A stretch of 64,000 nt of DNA from Prolixibacteraceae bacterium UBA6029. Its GTDB lineage: Bacteria > Bacteroidota > Bacteroidia > Bacteroidales > Prolixibacteraceae. The DNA is taken from assembly GCA_002429385.1 (NCBI GenBank), contig DIZL01000044.1, positions 1 through 64,000 of the forward strand, given 5' to 3'. Within the stretch, counting starts at the first letter, position 1. Each line of letters opens with the position of its first letter. Below the pieces are notes generated by a model that saw nothing but the letters and a program-made list of their open reading frames with translations, was not told the origin of the DNA and searched no databases. Below, piece after piece: positions 7,317 to 16,521 of the stretch. A program made the position numbers and the translations under genes.

Positions 7317-8048
7317 TCATCTGAGCACTTCCTTTATAATTTCGAGTGATTTTATTTCTCCCAGAGTGTCAAAATGGATCTTATAGAACTCCAGTAATTT
7401 TTCAAGTACCAATTTACGCTCATTCTGAGTGTAGTTTAGTCGTTCAATGGATGAAGAATCGATCTCAAATAGTCTTGCGAACAAGGTTGTTATGTGTTTG
7501 TCGGTAAACTGATTGTGTAATGGTTCATGACTGACAAACAGTGCACTTTGCAGATCGAAGAAGTTGCTTATAAGGGCATTGTCGCGACTGGGGTTGATGC
7601 CCAGAAACCGGGTTAAGTTGAAAAGAAACCAAATGTGGAAATTATTTATCCCTGTTCCTGATTCAGACAGATCCAATAGAGTCAATGAGTGGTAGATAAA
7701 ATCAAATAATTCAGTGTTCGGTTCTTCCTCGCGCAAACATTTGTACAATATCTCGGCAAGGAACATGACCTGGGTGCTTTTTCGGATGTCAAAGGGGATC
7801 GTCGAATAAGGACTGGCTATTCGTGCATTTTTAATCCGGTGAATCTCCCTGCCTGTCTTGTAATAGATTTCGAGTTCAAGCAAATAGAGTGGTTGAAAAA
7901 CAGCAGCCTTTACCGTAGAGTTTTTAGTACGAACTCCATTAATAATATATGACTGCCTACCGTGAGTTTCTGTATAAATACAGGCGATAAGGCTGGTTTC
8001 TGAATATTTGACCGCATGTAAGAATATACCATGGGTTTTTTCAATCAC
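7317..8048 (-). CDS. recO: DNA repair protein RecO
   Basis: A 243-residue protein matching RecO: an N-terminal OB fold (THGIFLHAVKYSETSLIACIYTETHGRQSYIINGVR is the usual start of Bacteroidota RecO, residues 4-39) followed by a helical domain. RecO works with RecR and RecF to load RecA on gapped DNA by displacing single-strand binding protein. The zinc-finger cysteines of some RecO proteins are not visible. It lies 12 bp downstream of porZ on the same strand, so rdgB-porZ-recO probably form one transcript. Confidence 0.9.
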   Translation of the reverse strand: MIEKTHGIFLHAVKYSETSLIACIYTETHGRQSYIINGVRTKNSTVKAAVFQPLYLLELEIYYKTGREIHRIKNARIASPYSTIPFDIRKSTQVMFLAEILYKCLREEEPNTELFDFIYHSLTLLDLSESGTGINNFHIWFLFNLTRFLGINPSRDNALISNFFDLQSALFVSHEPLHNQFTDKHITTLFARLFEIDSSSIERLNYTQNERKLVLEKLLEFYKIHFDTLGEIKSLEIIKEVLR

Positions 8049-8060
8049 AATACATCAGTT

Positions 8061-10445
8061 TTAATGAATGAATAAAAGCTTGGTAATTTTAGTTTTCTCA
8101 CCCAAAGGGTCAGTCATAAAGATCAGATAGACCCCTGTCTTACACCGATTTCCGTTTAAGTTCTTGCCGTCCCAGATGGCCTGTCCTCCCAATGAAGTAG
8201 TTTTGTTTACCAGGTTGCCGCTGACATCGGTGATTTTTACATCTGTATTTTCAATCAGGCCTTTAATTACAATCGGACCATCGTAGGTTTGGCGTACCGG
8301 ATTGGGGTAGACATAAACATCGGTAAACTCTGAATTAGCAGAAGTGGCCTCTCCCATATATGAGATCAGTCCTACGGCTGTCCCGATAAATACTTCTCCG
8401 GTTTGCTGATTGATCGCGATATCGGTGATTTGGTTAGTGGGCAGTGGGCTGTTTCCTGTATTGAAATGTTTAATCTCGGTTTCCCCGTTATCAGAAATAA
8501 GATATATTCCTGAAGCTTTGGTCCCAAACCATTTACGGTTAGCGCCGTCAATGGCAATGGCTGTAATGGTTTCCTTTTCGAGTAAGGGGTGAAAAATGTT
8601 ATCGTGGTTATTCAAACCCGGCCTGCTGGCATAAGATACGCTTTCAGTCCATATTCTTTGGGGATTGCTGAATACAGCCACGCCTCCTGAAGTGCCGACC
8701 CACAGGTCACCATTCAGGTCTTCAGCCAACGAATATACATCGTTCATCGGGTTAAAGAAATCACCTTCCGAATTGACAAACTTCGCAACCACGGGCATTG
8801 CTTTCGACTGATCATTGGTGCTGTTTAAAACATACAAGCCATTCCCGTAATCCTGACTGTTTCCGCCAGGTGGAATAATGACCCATTTATCATCGTCTTT
8901 GGTGACCACAACTTTACCGATGTACTTATTGGCAACACCCGGAAATTCGAATGCCTTCCAGCTACCATTAGTTTGAAACACCGAAATCACTTTAGGCACA
9001 CCGGTATTGGTAACCCATAAGTTTCCTTTTGAATCATAAGCCATACCTCCGATTCTTACATATGCTTCTTTGTTTTTAGCTGAATCAGGGAGCTGTGTTT
9101 GCAGACTGCTGTTGAAATTATCATACCGTTTTACAAATTGGATCTTTCCATCCTGATTGACATCGTTAAACTCAAGTACCCCGCCTCCCCAGGAACCTGC
9201 AAAAACATGATTGGGATTCTTTGGATCTATGGTCACACAGACCATATCCCTGAAATCATTCGGTACAGGAAATAAACTCTTATCATAGACTGACCATTTC
9301 CCTTCCCGCCTGAGTTGAAACTTTGGAGCAGAATAAAGGTTTCCCAGGGCAACGTCATATCCACCCGCTGTAAGCCAAAGATCCTGTCCATTCATCGTGA
9401 GCGAAAAGATGCGGTTGTCAGCAGGCCCTTCAGGTACGATTTGCTCGTCCTGAGCGCCTATTTTGACCAGACCCTGTTCCTGGTAAGCAATCCAAAGTAT
9501 ATTGTGATCGTCCAACACTGCTGAAAAAGAACGGATAAGGTCTTTTTCGTAACCGGTGAATGGGAATTTTGGGATATACGATACACGCTCGAAATTGCTG
9601 TTGTAGACAGAAACTGATTCACGACTGGAAAAAACAATGAAATCACCAATTGTCGTAATGTCATACACGTACTGGACTTCAGGGAGGAAGCGGTTCCATA
9701 CCTCTCCGTTGAGCTGGTACATTTGGTCTTCAGCCCATTTGTCATCAGGAGTTGTATAGTTGGCAATAAATGTGCCGTTAAAGAATTTGATCTTGCTGAA
9801 TTTCTGATCAAATTGTGGAATGGAAGTCTGTCTCACCCAATTGTCGAAATTCTGAAGATTGGGGTCAGAGACATTTGCCTTATATATGCCGGTTTGAGTC
9901 GCAGCATAAAATGAATTCCCGTCTGTGGCCAAATCAAACACACTCAGGTAGGATCCTTCGTTCCCAATAATATACGTGTCCTTTATTTCCTTCTTTTCAA
10001 GGTTGATCACCACAATGCCGAATCCGCAGGAGAGATAAGCCAGATTACCAGAAATGAGGATACTATGGATGGTTTTATCCGCAGAAATTTGTTTGCGCTT
10101 TATATCTGAAAGGTTGAAAATCTGGTTGCCGAACAACAGATCAATATTGGCATTCTGGTAGGCAATCAACAAAACATTATTTTCCTTGCTGTAGGCGACC
10201 CGATGTATTCCGGCATCAGAAAGACCGTTGACGCCCGTCATTTTCTGAATGCTGTTATCTGTTTTGTTGTATGAGAAGAGGCCTCCGTCGGTAACACAGT
10301 ATATCTTTTCACCCGTATCCACAACCTGTGTAGCGTGGGCATAGGACTGATAATCGGTCCATTGGCCAACTGATGCCTGTGAATAAGTTCTTGAAGCCGT
10401 AAAGCAAAAAAGGGTAATCAATAACAGGTATTTATACGTGTTCAT
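8061..10445 (-). CDS. porZ: Type IX secretion system protein PorZ
   Basis: A 794-residue secreted protein with a signal peptide (residues 1-23), then two beta-propellers built of short repeats (GGLFSYNKTDNSIQKM; DLWVGTSGGVAVFSNP; RKWFGTKASGIYLISD) and a C-terminal type A sorting domain from about residue 710 (VYVYPNPV, then WDGKNLNGNRCKTGVYLI). The N-terminal VGQWTDYQSYAHATQV is typical of PorZ. PorZ sits on the cell surface with PorU, PorV and PorQ in the attachment complex that cleaves cargo sorting domains and attaches A-type lipopolysaccharide. Its start overlaps the rdgB stop by 4 bp (ATGA), so the two are translationally coupled. Confidence 0.88.
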   Translation of the reverse strand: MNTYKYLLLITLFCFTASRTYSQASVGQWTDYQSYAHATQVVDTGEKIYCVTDGGLFSYNKTDNSIQKMTGVNGLSDAGIHRVAYSKENNVLLIAYQNANIDLLFGNQIFNLSDIKRKQISADKTIHSILISGNLAYLSCGFGIVVINLEKKEIKDTYIIGNEGSYLSVFDLATDGNSFYAATQTGIYKANVSDPNLQNFDNWVRQTSIPQFDQKFSKIKFFNGTFIANYTTPDDKWAEDQMYQLNGEVWNRFLPEVQYVYDITTIGDFIVFSSRESVSVYNSNFERVSYIPKFPFTGYEKDLIRSFSAVLDDHNILWIAYQEQGLVKIGAQDEQIVPEGPADNRIFSLTMNGQDLWLTAGGYDVALGNLYSAPKFQLRREGKWSVYDKSLFPVPNDFRDMVCVTIDPKNPNHVFAGSWGGGVLEFNDVNQDGKIQFVKRYDNFNSSLQTQLPDSAKNKEAYVRIGGMAYDSKGNLWVTNTGVPKVISVFQTNGSWKAFEFPGVANKYIGKVVVTKDDDKWVIIPPGGNSQDYGNGLYVLNSTNDQSKAMPVVAKFVNSEGDFFNPMNDVYSLAEDLNGDLWVGTSGGVAVFSNPQRIWTESVSYASRPGLNNHDNIFHPLLEKETITAIAIDGANRKWFGTKASGIYLISDNGETEIKHFNTGNSPLPTNQITDIAINQQTGEVFIGTAVGLISYMGEATSANSEFTDVYVYPNPVRQTYDGPIVIKGLIENTDVKITDVSGNLVNKTTSLGGQAIWDGKNLNGNRCKTGVYLIFMTDPLGEKTKITKLLFIH

Positions 10446-11026
10446 TGGGTTTTGAATTGGGTTAAATACACAACTAATTTCTGAACAGCTCTTCCCCGAT
10501 GACTGATTTTGTTCTTTTCCCCGGCAGACATTTCTGCAAAGCTGGAGACAGATTCATTGGGTTGAAAAATGGGGTCATAGCCAAAGCCTGTTTTTCCCCG
10601 CTTTTCTTCTAATATATTGCCCTCAACAACTCCTTCAAACTGAGTTTCATGGCCATCGATAACCAACGAAATCACTGTCCTAAAACGAGCTTTCCGGTTT
10701 TTTATTTTATAAAGCTTTTCCAAAACCAGATTCATGTTATTCTCAGCGCTTCTCTCTTCGCCGGCATAGCGTGCAGAATATACCCCGGGCTCTCCGTTCA
10801 GCGCTTCAATTTCAAGACCGGTGTCATCAGCAAAACAATTCATCCCGTATTTGTTGAAGATATAAAACGACTTTTCACTGGCATTGCCTTCAAGTGTTTC
10901 CTGCTTCTCAGGAATATCATCGGTGCAATTGATGTCATTCAGATCAAGCAACCCGATTGAATCATCAAGTAGTTGTTTTATTTCCTGAAGTTTATGTTGA
11001 TTGTTTGTTGCAAAAACAAGTTTCAT
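10442..11026 (-). CDS. rdgB: Non-canonical purine NTP pyrophosphatase (RdgB/HAM1)
   Basis: A 194-residue enzyme that hydrolyses dITP, ITP and XTP to the monophosphates to keep deaminated purines out of DNA. Signatures: ATNNQHKLQEIKQLL at the start (canonical T-x-N-x-x-K-x-x-E), FADDTGLEIEALNGEPGVYSA with the catalytic Asp, GFGYDPIFQP, and SHRGRA near the end. Length is normal. It is the first gene of a probable operon with porZ and recO. No -7 box was identified in the 80 bp upstream. Confidence 0.95.
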   Translation of the reverse strand: MKLVFATNNQHKLQEIKQLLDDSIGLLDLNDINCTDDIPEKQETLEGNASEKSFYIFNKYGMNCFADDTGLEIEALNGEPGVYSARYAGEERSAENNMNLVLEKLYKIKNRKARFRTVISLVIDGHETQFEGVVEGNILEEKRGKTGFGYDPIFQPNESVSSFAEMSAGEKNKISHRGRAVQKLVVYLTQFKTQ

Positions 11027-11105
11027 ACATTGTAAAAATGGGTTGACTCATTCACTTTGTTCGGAACAAGCCAGGATATGTATATGGAAACACTAATCTG
11101 GCGCT

Positions 11106-11720
11106 TTAAAATAAGCCGTGGATCTGTGCGTCAATACGGTCGATCACATTACTTAAATCCTCAGGGTTATTCTGAAAGTCGATACGGTCAACGTCAATAA
11201 TCAGCAATTTGCCGGCTTTGTAACGGCTTACCCAGGCTTCGTAACGTTCGTTCAGTTGTTTGAGATAGTCGATACGAATAGAATTCTCATATTCTCTTCC
11301 CCGTTTTTGTATCTGGTTAACCAATGTAGGCACTGATGCTCTTAAGTAAATCAACAGATCTGGAGCCTGAATCATGCTGTTCATTATTTGAAAAAGCGTT
11401 GAATAGGTATGAAAGTCGCGTGAAGACATTAAACCCATTGCGTGAAGATTGGGAGCAAAAATCTCGGCATCTTCATAGATTGTCCGGTCCTGTATCACAG
11501 TTTGTGCAGAACTGCGGATATCAACGACCTGTTTAAAACGACTGTTCAGAAAATAGATCTGGAGGTTGAACGACCAGCGCTGCATATCTTCATAAAAGTC
11601 ATTCAGATATGGGTTTTCATCAACATCCTCATAATGAGGGTTCCATATATAATGTTTTGAAAGTAATTCTGTCAGGGTGGTCTTACCGGCACCGATGTTT
11701 CCAGCTAAAGCAATATGCAT
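11106..11720 (-). CDS. Deoxynucleoside kinase
   Basis: A 204-residue kinase of the deoxynucleoside kinase family (dCK/dGK/dAK-like), which phosphorylates salvaged deoxynucleosides to monophosphates. Visible: the P-loop GNIGAGKTTL at residues 7-16, the base-contacting block YEDVDENPYLNDFYEDMQRWSFNLQ with the catalytic Glu, the DRTIYEDAEIF motif, and a LID segment KRGREYE. Length matches bacterial members. Which nucleoside it prefers cannot be told from the sequence. It stands alone between rdgB and a GH3-type gene on the same strand. Confidence 0.9.
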   Translation of the reverse strand: MHIALAGNIGAGKTTLTELLSKHYIWNPHYEDVDENPYLNDFYEDMQRWSFNLQIYFLNSRFKQVVDIRSSAQTVIQDRTIYEDAEIFAPNLHAMGLMSSRDFHTYSTLFQIMNSMIQAPDLLIYLRASVPTLVNQIQKRGREYENSIRIDYLKQLNERYEAWVSRYKAGKLLIIDVDRIDFQNNPEDLSNVIDRIDAQIHGLF

Positions 11721-11789
11721 CTTATTTGAACTTTAAAATTTGAACTAAAATACGAAATATATATACGAATTGAGGAATAATCGAAAAGA

Positions 11790-13307
11790 TTATAGTGAAT
11801 TATTCAATTCGATCAATTGATCAAGGTATTGGCGGTCGTTGGACAGCCTTGGTATTTTATTCTGACCGCCTGCCTTCCCTCTTTTTTTCATCCACTCATA
11901 GAACAAACCCTTTTTGGCTATCACCATGTGGGGCATCTCGAGGCTCAGATCCTTATGCCGTTTGGCCTCATAATCCGAATTGATGGTTTTTAGCGCCCCA
12001 TCAAGCAACAATATGAAATGAGATGGATCGTCAGGCTCTTTTTCGAATTCGATGACCCATTCATGTGCACCTTTTTGATGGTCCTTCATGTAAATTGGAC
12101 CTCCGGTATATTCTGAAATAATTGCATTGGTGCGTTCGCAGGCAATCTGAAATGCTTTTTCGGCATTATCGATAATCACTTCCTCGCCAAATGCATTGAT
12201 AAAGTGTTTGGTGCGGCCTGTAATCATAAATTTGTAAGGATACTTGGAGGTAAACCGGATGGTATCCCCAATCAGGTACCGCCATAGCCCTCCGTTGGTT
12301 GAAATTACCATTGCGTAATTTATTCCCAATTCAACATCCTGCAATGATATGGCATTCAGATGATCGGTACGGAATTCATCCATGGGAATAAATTCGTAGT
12401 AAGTACCATAATCCAACATCAGCAACATATCTTTTTTGTCGGGTTCATCCTGTATCCCAAAAAATCCTTCAGACGCATTGTAGGTTTCCATGTAGCGCAT
12501 GGCATCACTGGGGAACAGCTTTTCATACTGTTCGCGGTAAGGCTCAAATTTCACCCCTCCATGTGTAAAAACTTCCAGATTGGGCCATACCTCCAGTATA
12601 TTGTTTTTCCCGGTAACTTCCAGCACCCTTTTCAATAACACCAGGTACCAGGAAGGAACTCCCGCAAATGAAGTTACATCCTCTCCCAATGAATATTCAA
12701 TGATCTTTTCGATCTTCTCTTCAAACTCCTCGATGAGGGATATTTCAGTGGAAGGAGTCCTGTAAAAGTCAGTCCAGAAAGGGATATTCTCAATAATGAT
12801 TGCTGAAAGATCGCCGTAATAGCAGTTATTATTGTAATTATGAACTTTATGGCTTCCGCCCAGTGTCAGTGCTTTGCCTGAAAGAACCCCCGATTCAGGA
12901 TAATTCTTCAGGTATATGGCCAGAACATCCCGGCCTCCCCGGATATGAACATCCTCCAGTGAATCTTTACTGACCGGAATGAATTTACTCTTGTCATTCG
13001 TGGTTCCTGATGACTTTGCAAACCATCTGGTTTCACCCGGCCAAAGAAGGTTCTTTTCACCCATCATCATTCGTTCAACAGTCGGTTTGATGTCATCGTA
13101 CGACTGAATCGGAATCCGTTCACGAAACTCCTTTTCAGAATGAATGTTCTTAAAATTGTATTTTAAACCGATTTCTGTGTTTGAAGCCTCATCCAGCAAT
13201 TCAAACAGAACTTCACGTTGAACTTCATGAGGATGTTTCTTAAACAGTTCGATTTGATATATCCGTTTAAAATTGACCCAATTAACGATTGAATTGATGA
13301 CAGGCAT
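11790..13307 (-). CDS. GH3 auxin-responsive promoter family protein (acyl-adenylate amidosynthetase-like)
   Basis: A 505-residue member of the GH3 family, which in plants adenylates carboxylic acids and conjugates them to amino acids. The ATP-binding loop FAKSSGTTNDKSKFIPVS is at about residues 97-114, and the characteristic YMETYNASEGFFGIQ and LWRYLIGDTIRFT motifs follow. Bacteroidota often carry one copy whose substrate is unknown; no biosynthetic partner is adjacent here. The start at 13307 (MPVINSIVNW) fits the family, and a -7 box lies 23 bp upstream. Not to be confused with glycoside hydrolase family 3. Confidence 0.88.
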   Translation of the reverse strand: MPVINSIVNWVNFKRIYQIELFKKHPHEVQREVLFELLDEASNTEIGLKYNFKNIHSEKEFRERIPIQSYDDIKPTVERMMMGEKNLLWPGETRWFAKSSGTTNDKSKFIPVSKDSLEDVHIRGGRDVLAIYLKNYPESGVLSGKALTLGGSHKVHNYNNNCYYGDLSAIIIENIPFWTDFYRTPSTEISLIEEFEEKIEKIIEYSLGEDVTSFAGVPSWYLVLLKRVLEVTGKNNILEVWPNLEVFTHGGVKFEPYREQYEKLFPSDAMRYMETYNASEGFFGIQDEPDKKDMLLMLDYGTYYEFIPMDEFRTDHLNAISLQDVELGINYAMVISTNGGLWRYLIGDTIRFTSKYPYKFMITGRTKHFINAFGEEVIIDNAEKAFQIACERTNAIISEYTGGPIYMKDHQKGAHEWVIEFEKEPDDPSHFILLLDGALKTINSDYEAKRHKDLSLEMPHMVIAKKGLFYEWMKKRGKAGGQNKIPRLSNDRQYLDQLIELNNSL

Positions 13308-13329
13308 GTAGAATGAGTTTCGGTGCGGT

Positions 13330-13337
13330 CAAATTTA
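13330..13337 (-). promoter_or_regulatory. -7 promoter box for the GH3-type amidosynthetase gene
   Basis: Read on the minus strand this is TAAATTTG, matching TAnnTTTG, 23 bp upstream of the start codon. Confidence 0.5.
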
Positions 13338-13476
13338 TTAAAAATTCTGACGTTTGCCTGATTAGAAATCTCATATAGTTAAGCCCAAAACGGTTCTTTG
13401 CATTGTGGGTTTGTTATCTGAAAACTTTTTTTGTTATTTTTACTTCAGTTTTAAAACATGTTTACACGAATCAACT

Positions 13477-14025
13477 ATGAATTATATTGATCTGGTCCTT
13501 GGCATTATCTTGATTATAGCTGCCATTCAGGGCTTTCGCAAAGGTTTTATTGTTGAGCTTGCGTCTCTGGCGGCATTGGTCCTGGGCATTTGGGGAGCCA
13601 TTAAATTTTCGGATTGGACGGCTAAATTTATATCCGACACGACGAATTACCACTCTGACCACCTAAGTACCATTGCATTTGTGGTTATCTTTATTGTTAT
13701 TGTTATTCTTATTCATATTTTAGGCAAAGTACTTGATAATGCGGTTAAAGCTGTTGCACTGGGGTTCCTGAACCGACTGGCCGGAATTATATTTGGTGTA
13801 TTGAAAACAGCGGTAATTTTGAGTATCCTCCTTTTGCTGTTCGATAGCATAGATGAAAATGTACACATCCTGCCTTCACAGCAGAAGACTGATTCAAAGA
13901 TTTATTCGCCTATGAAACAGTTGGTCCCGACCTTGTTCCCGTTTATCAAACTCTGGAATTCAGACGACAAGGCTAAGCCTGAGGTAAAACCTGCCGATCA
14001 GAAACCTGCGGGAAAAACTACATAG
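13477..14025 (+). CDS. CvpA family membrane protein
   Basis: A 182-residue inner-membrane protein with four hydrophobic segments in the first 125 residues and a charged, Lys/Pro-rich cytoplasmic tail. The start MNYIDLVLGIILIIAAIQGF and the following RKGFIVELASLAALVLGIW are the CvpA signature. CvpA is named for colicin V production in E. coli and also affects envelope stress resistance; its biochemical function is unknown. An in-frame GTG at 13405 would add 24 residues unlike the family, so the ATG at 13477 is chosen. A small hairpin follows the gene. Confidence 0.88.
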   Translation: MNYIDLVLGIILIIAAIQGFRKGFIVELASLAALVLGIWGAIKFSDWTAKFISDTTNYHSDHLSTIAFVVIFIVIVILIHILGKVLDNAVKAVALGFLNRLAGIIFGVLKTAVILSILLLLFDSIDENVHILPSQQKTDSKIYSPMKQLVPTLFPFIKLWNSDDKAKPEVKPADQKPAGKTT

Positions 14026-14043
14026 TTCAATCTTTGAATTTGT

Positions 14044-14059
14044 CAGGAGATTTCTCCTG
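14044..14059 (+). terminator. Small hairpin downstream of cvpA
   Basis: CAGGAG at 14044-14049 pairs with CTCCTG at 14054-14059 around ATTT. The U-tract is poor, so termination is a guess. It sits just before the tyrS promoter box. Confidence 0.4.
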
Positions 14060-14076
14060 TTAACCCATTCATTTTA

Positions 14077-14084
14077 TATCTTTG
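14077..14084 (+). promoter_or_regulatory. -7 promoter box for tyrS
   Basis: TATCTTTG matches TAnnTTTG. The implied leader to the ATG at 14193 is about 100 nt. Confidence 0.55.
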
Positions 14085-14192
14085 GGCGGATTTTTCGTTA
14101 CGAAGGAAGAATCAGTGAATACGGATTTTCTTCAGGATAGTAAACCGGAGAAAGCGGATAGTGAATAAAAGCGATAATTAACTCACACCAGA

Positions 14193-15488
14193 TTGATGAA
14201 TTTTGTTGATGAATTACAATGGAGAGGCATGATCCATGATATAATGCCTGGAACCAAAGAGCAACTCGATAAAGAATTAACCGCAGCCTATGTTGGGATT
14301 GACCCAACAGCAGATTCTCTGCATATCGGCCATTTGGTGGGAGTGATGATGCTGAAACATTTTCAGATCGCAGGTCACAAACCCATTGCGCTTATCGGAG
14401 GTGCAACGGGAATGATTGGAGACCCTTCAGGCAAATCACAGGAACGGAACCTGCTCGACGAAACGACTCTTCGTTACAATCAGGAATGTATCAAAAAACA
14501 ACTGGCCAAGTTTCTTGACTTCGAATCGGATGCTCCCAATGCCGCCGAAATGGTTAACAATTACGACTGGATGAAGGATTTTAGCTTTTTGGCTTTTATC
14601 CGCGATATCGGTAAGCACATCACCGTTAATTACATGATGTCAAAAGACTCCGTCAAAAAGCGTTTGGACTCAGATGGCGGAGCAGGAATGTCGTTTACCG
14701 AATTCACCTACCAGCTTGTTCAGGGTACCGACTTTCTGCATTTATACGAAAATAATAATACCAAATTACAAATGGGTGGTTCTGATCAGTGGGGAAACAT
14801 CACCACAGGAACCGAACTCATCCGCAGGAAAACAGGGGGCGAAGCATTTGCCCTAACCTGTCCATTGATTAAAAAGGCCGACGGAACCAAATTCGGGAAG
14901 ACCGAATCAGGAAATGTATGGCTTGATCCTAAACTGACATCACCATTCAAATTCTATCAGTTCTGGTTAAACACTTCGGATGAGGATGCCGTAAGGTACA
15001 TTAAGATTTTTACCCTTTTAACACAGGATGAAGTCTCGGAGCTGATCTCCAGTCATGCCGAAGCTCCCCATTTGCGTTTATTGCAGAGACGCCTGGCCGA
15101 AGAGGTTACCGTGATGGTGCATTCCCGTGAAGATTATGACCTGGCCGTTGAGGCTTCACAAATCCTTTTTGGACAGGGAACAGCCGAATTACTCAACAAA
15201 CTGGATGAAGAAACCTTTCTTTCTGTTTTCGAAGGGGTTCCCCAGTTTAAAATACCTGCTACGGAACTGGAAGCCGGAATAAAAGTCGTTGATTTGCTGG
15301 CTGAGAAAGCAATGGTCTTTCCTTCCAAAGGAGAATTGCGCCGCACCATTCAGGGAAACGGATTAAGTATTAATAAGGGAAAAGTAACTGATGCCGAATT
15401 GATCATTACGAATGACTTTCTTATTGGAGAAAAGTATATCCTCGTTCAAAAAGGAAAGAAGAATTACTTTTTGTTAAGGACTGATTAA
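14193..15488 (+). CDS. tyrS: Tyrosine--tRNA ligase
   Basis: A 431-residue class I aminoacyl-tRNA synthetase that charges tRNA-Tyr. The HIGH-type motif SLHIGHLVGV is at about residues 49-58, the tyrosine-binding region follows (GGSDQWGNITTGTELIRR), the KMSKS-equivalent reads KFGKTESGNVW, and an S4-like RNA-binding domain closes the protein (from about residue 365, GELRRTIQGNGLSINKGKV). Length is normal. It begins at ATG 14193 in the family-typical MNFVDELQWRGM. It is followed at 76 bp by the polysaccharide genes, which may share its transcript. Confidence 0.97.
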   Translation: MMNFVDELQWRGMIHDIMPGTKEQLDKELTAAYVGIDPTADSLHIGHLVGVMMLKHFQIAGHKPIALIGGATGMIGDPSGKSQERNLLDETTLRYNQECIKKQLAKFLDFESDAPNAAEMVNNYDWMKDFSFLAFIRDIGKHITVNYMMSKDSVKKRLDSDGGAGMSFTEFTYQLVQGTDFLHLYENNNTKLQMGGSDQWGNITTGTELIRRKTGGEAFALTCPLIKKADGTKFGKTESGNVWLDPKLTSPFKFYQFWLNTSDEDAVRYIKIFTLLTQDEVSELISSHAEAPHLRLLQRRLAEEVTVMVHSREDYDLAVEASQILFGQGTAELLNKLDEETFLSVFEGVPQFKIPATELEAGIKVVDLLAEKAMVFPSKGELRRTIQGNGLSINKGKVTDAELIITNDFLIGEKYILVQKGKKNYFLLRTD

Positions 15489-15564
15489 AATTATACCGAT
15501 ATTCCGGTTTCTTTCATACTAAATTCACAACTATTTCGTTAAATTTTGACCAAAAGACCTTTCT

Positions 15565-16518
15565 ATGACAAACTTTTTTGATAATCAGAATCTACTTGCT
15601 ATTCTGTTGAAATGGAAGAAACATTTAATCTCTGTAGGTATTCTCGCCGTTGTTTTATCAACGTTCTTTTCTTCCTCCTTGTTTATTAAGCCAAAGTATA
15701 AATCGACGGCCAGGATTTATCCAAGCAAAAACATTTATGTATTCAGCGATGAATCAGAAAGTGAGCAATTGCTTGAAATCATAGGGGCCCAGGATATAAA
15801 ACTTCGGGTTATTGATGCATTCGACCTCAGCAAGGAATATAAGGTCAGCAAACAGGATCCTCAATACCTGACCTACATGCTGACTGAATTTAATGACAAT
15901 GTTTCGTTCAAGAAGACAGAATATGAAACTGTTGAAATACAGGTGCTGGATACCGATCCCAAGAGGGCAGCTGCGATGTGTGATTCGATCATTTCATTTC
16001 TGGATCAAAAGATATTGGCCATGCACCGCATTAAATACGAAGAAATGGTACGCATTTCAAAAAAGGACATGGACTTTATTGTTCATCAAATAGATTCAGT
16101 CAAGTCAATGTTGGATGTCATGAGGAAAAAATACAATATTCTGGATTATGCCGTGCAAACCAAAGAAATAACCAAAGGATTGGTCGATGTGATGGCAAAA
16201 GGGAAAGCAAATACCCCCGGGGGCAAAAAGATTGAACAATGGCTGAAAGATCTTACTGAAAATGGCGGGCAGTATGAGTATTTGAAAAACCAGCAGATAT
16301 TCCTTGTTACACAGATGGAGGGTCAGAAAAAGATCTATGATGAATCAGTTAGCAATGCTAATAAGAAGATTATTTACGGACAGCGCGTCCAAAACCCTGT
16401 CCCTGCCGACAAAAAATCATACCCTGTAAGATCGTTAATTGTTTTGTTTTCAACGCTGGCAGCCCTTTTTGCCGCCATGCTTGTGGTTTTAGTTCTCGAA
16501 AACAAAAAAAGCGTATAA
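15565..16518 (+). CDS. Wzz-type polysaccharide chain-length/co-polymerase protein
   Basis: A 317-residue protein with the polysaccharide co-polymerase layout: an N-terminal transmembrane helix at about residues 20-42, a large periplasmic coiled-coil-rich middle, and a second helix at about 290-311 preceded by the Pro-rich segment NPVPADKKSYPVRS typical of the family. There is no C-terminal tyrosine kinase domain, so it is the short type. It would set chain length of an O-antigen or exopolysaccharide together with the polymerase-like gene that starts 4 bp after it. No glycosyltransferase cluster is adjacent, which is unusual for such a pair. Confidence 0.78.
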   Translation: MTNFFDNQNLLAILLKWKKHLISVGILAVVLSTFFSSSLFIKPKYKSTARIYPSKNIYVFSDESESEQLLEIIGAQDIKLRVIDAFDLSKEYKVSKQDPQYLTYMLTEFNDNVSFKKTEYETVEIQVLDTDPKRAAAMCDSIISFLDQKILAMHRIKYEEMVRISKKDMDFIVHQIDSVKSMLDVMRKKYNILDYAVQTKEITKGLVDVMAKGKANTPGGKKIEQWLKDLTENGGQYEYLKNQQIFLVTQMEGQKKIYDESVSNANKKIIYGQRVQNPVPADKKSYPVRSLIVLFSTLAALFAAMLVVLVLENKKSV

Positions 16519-16521
16519 TCC

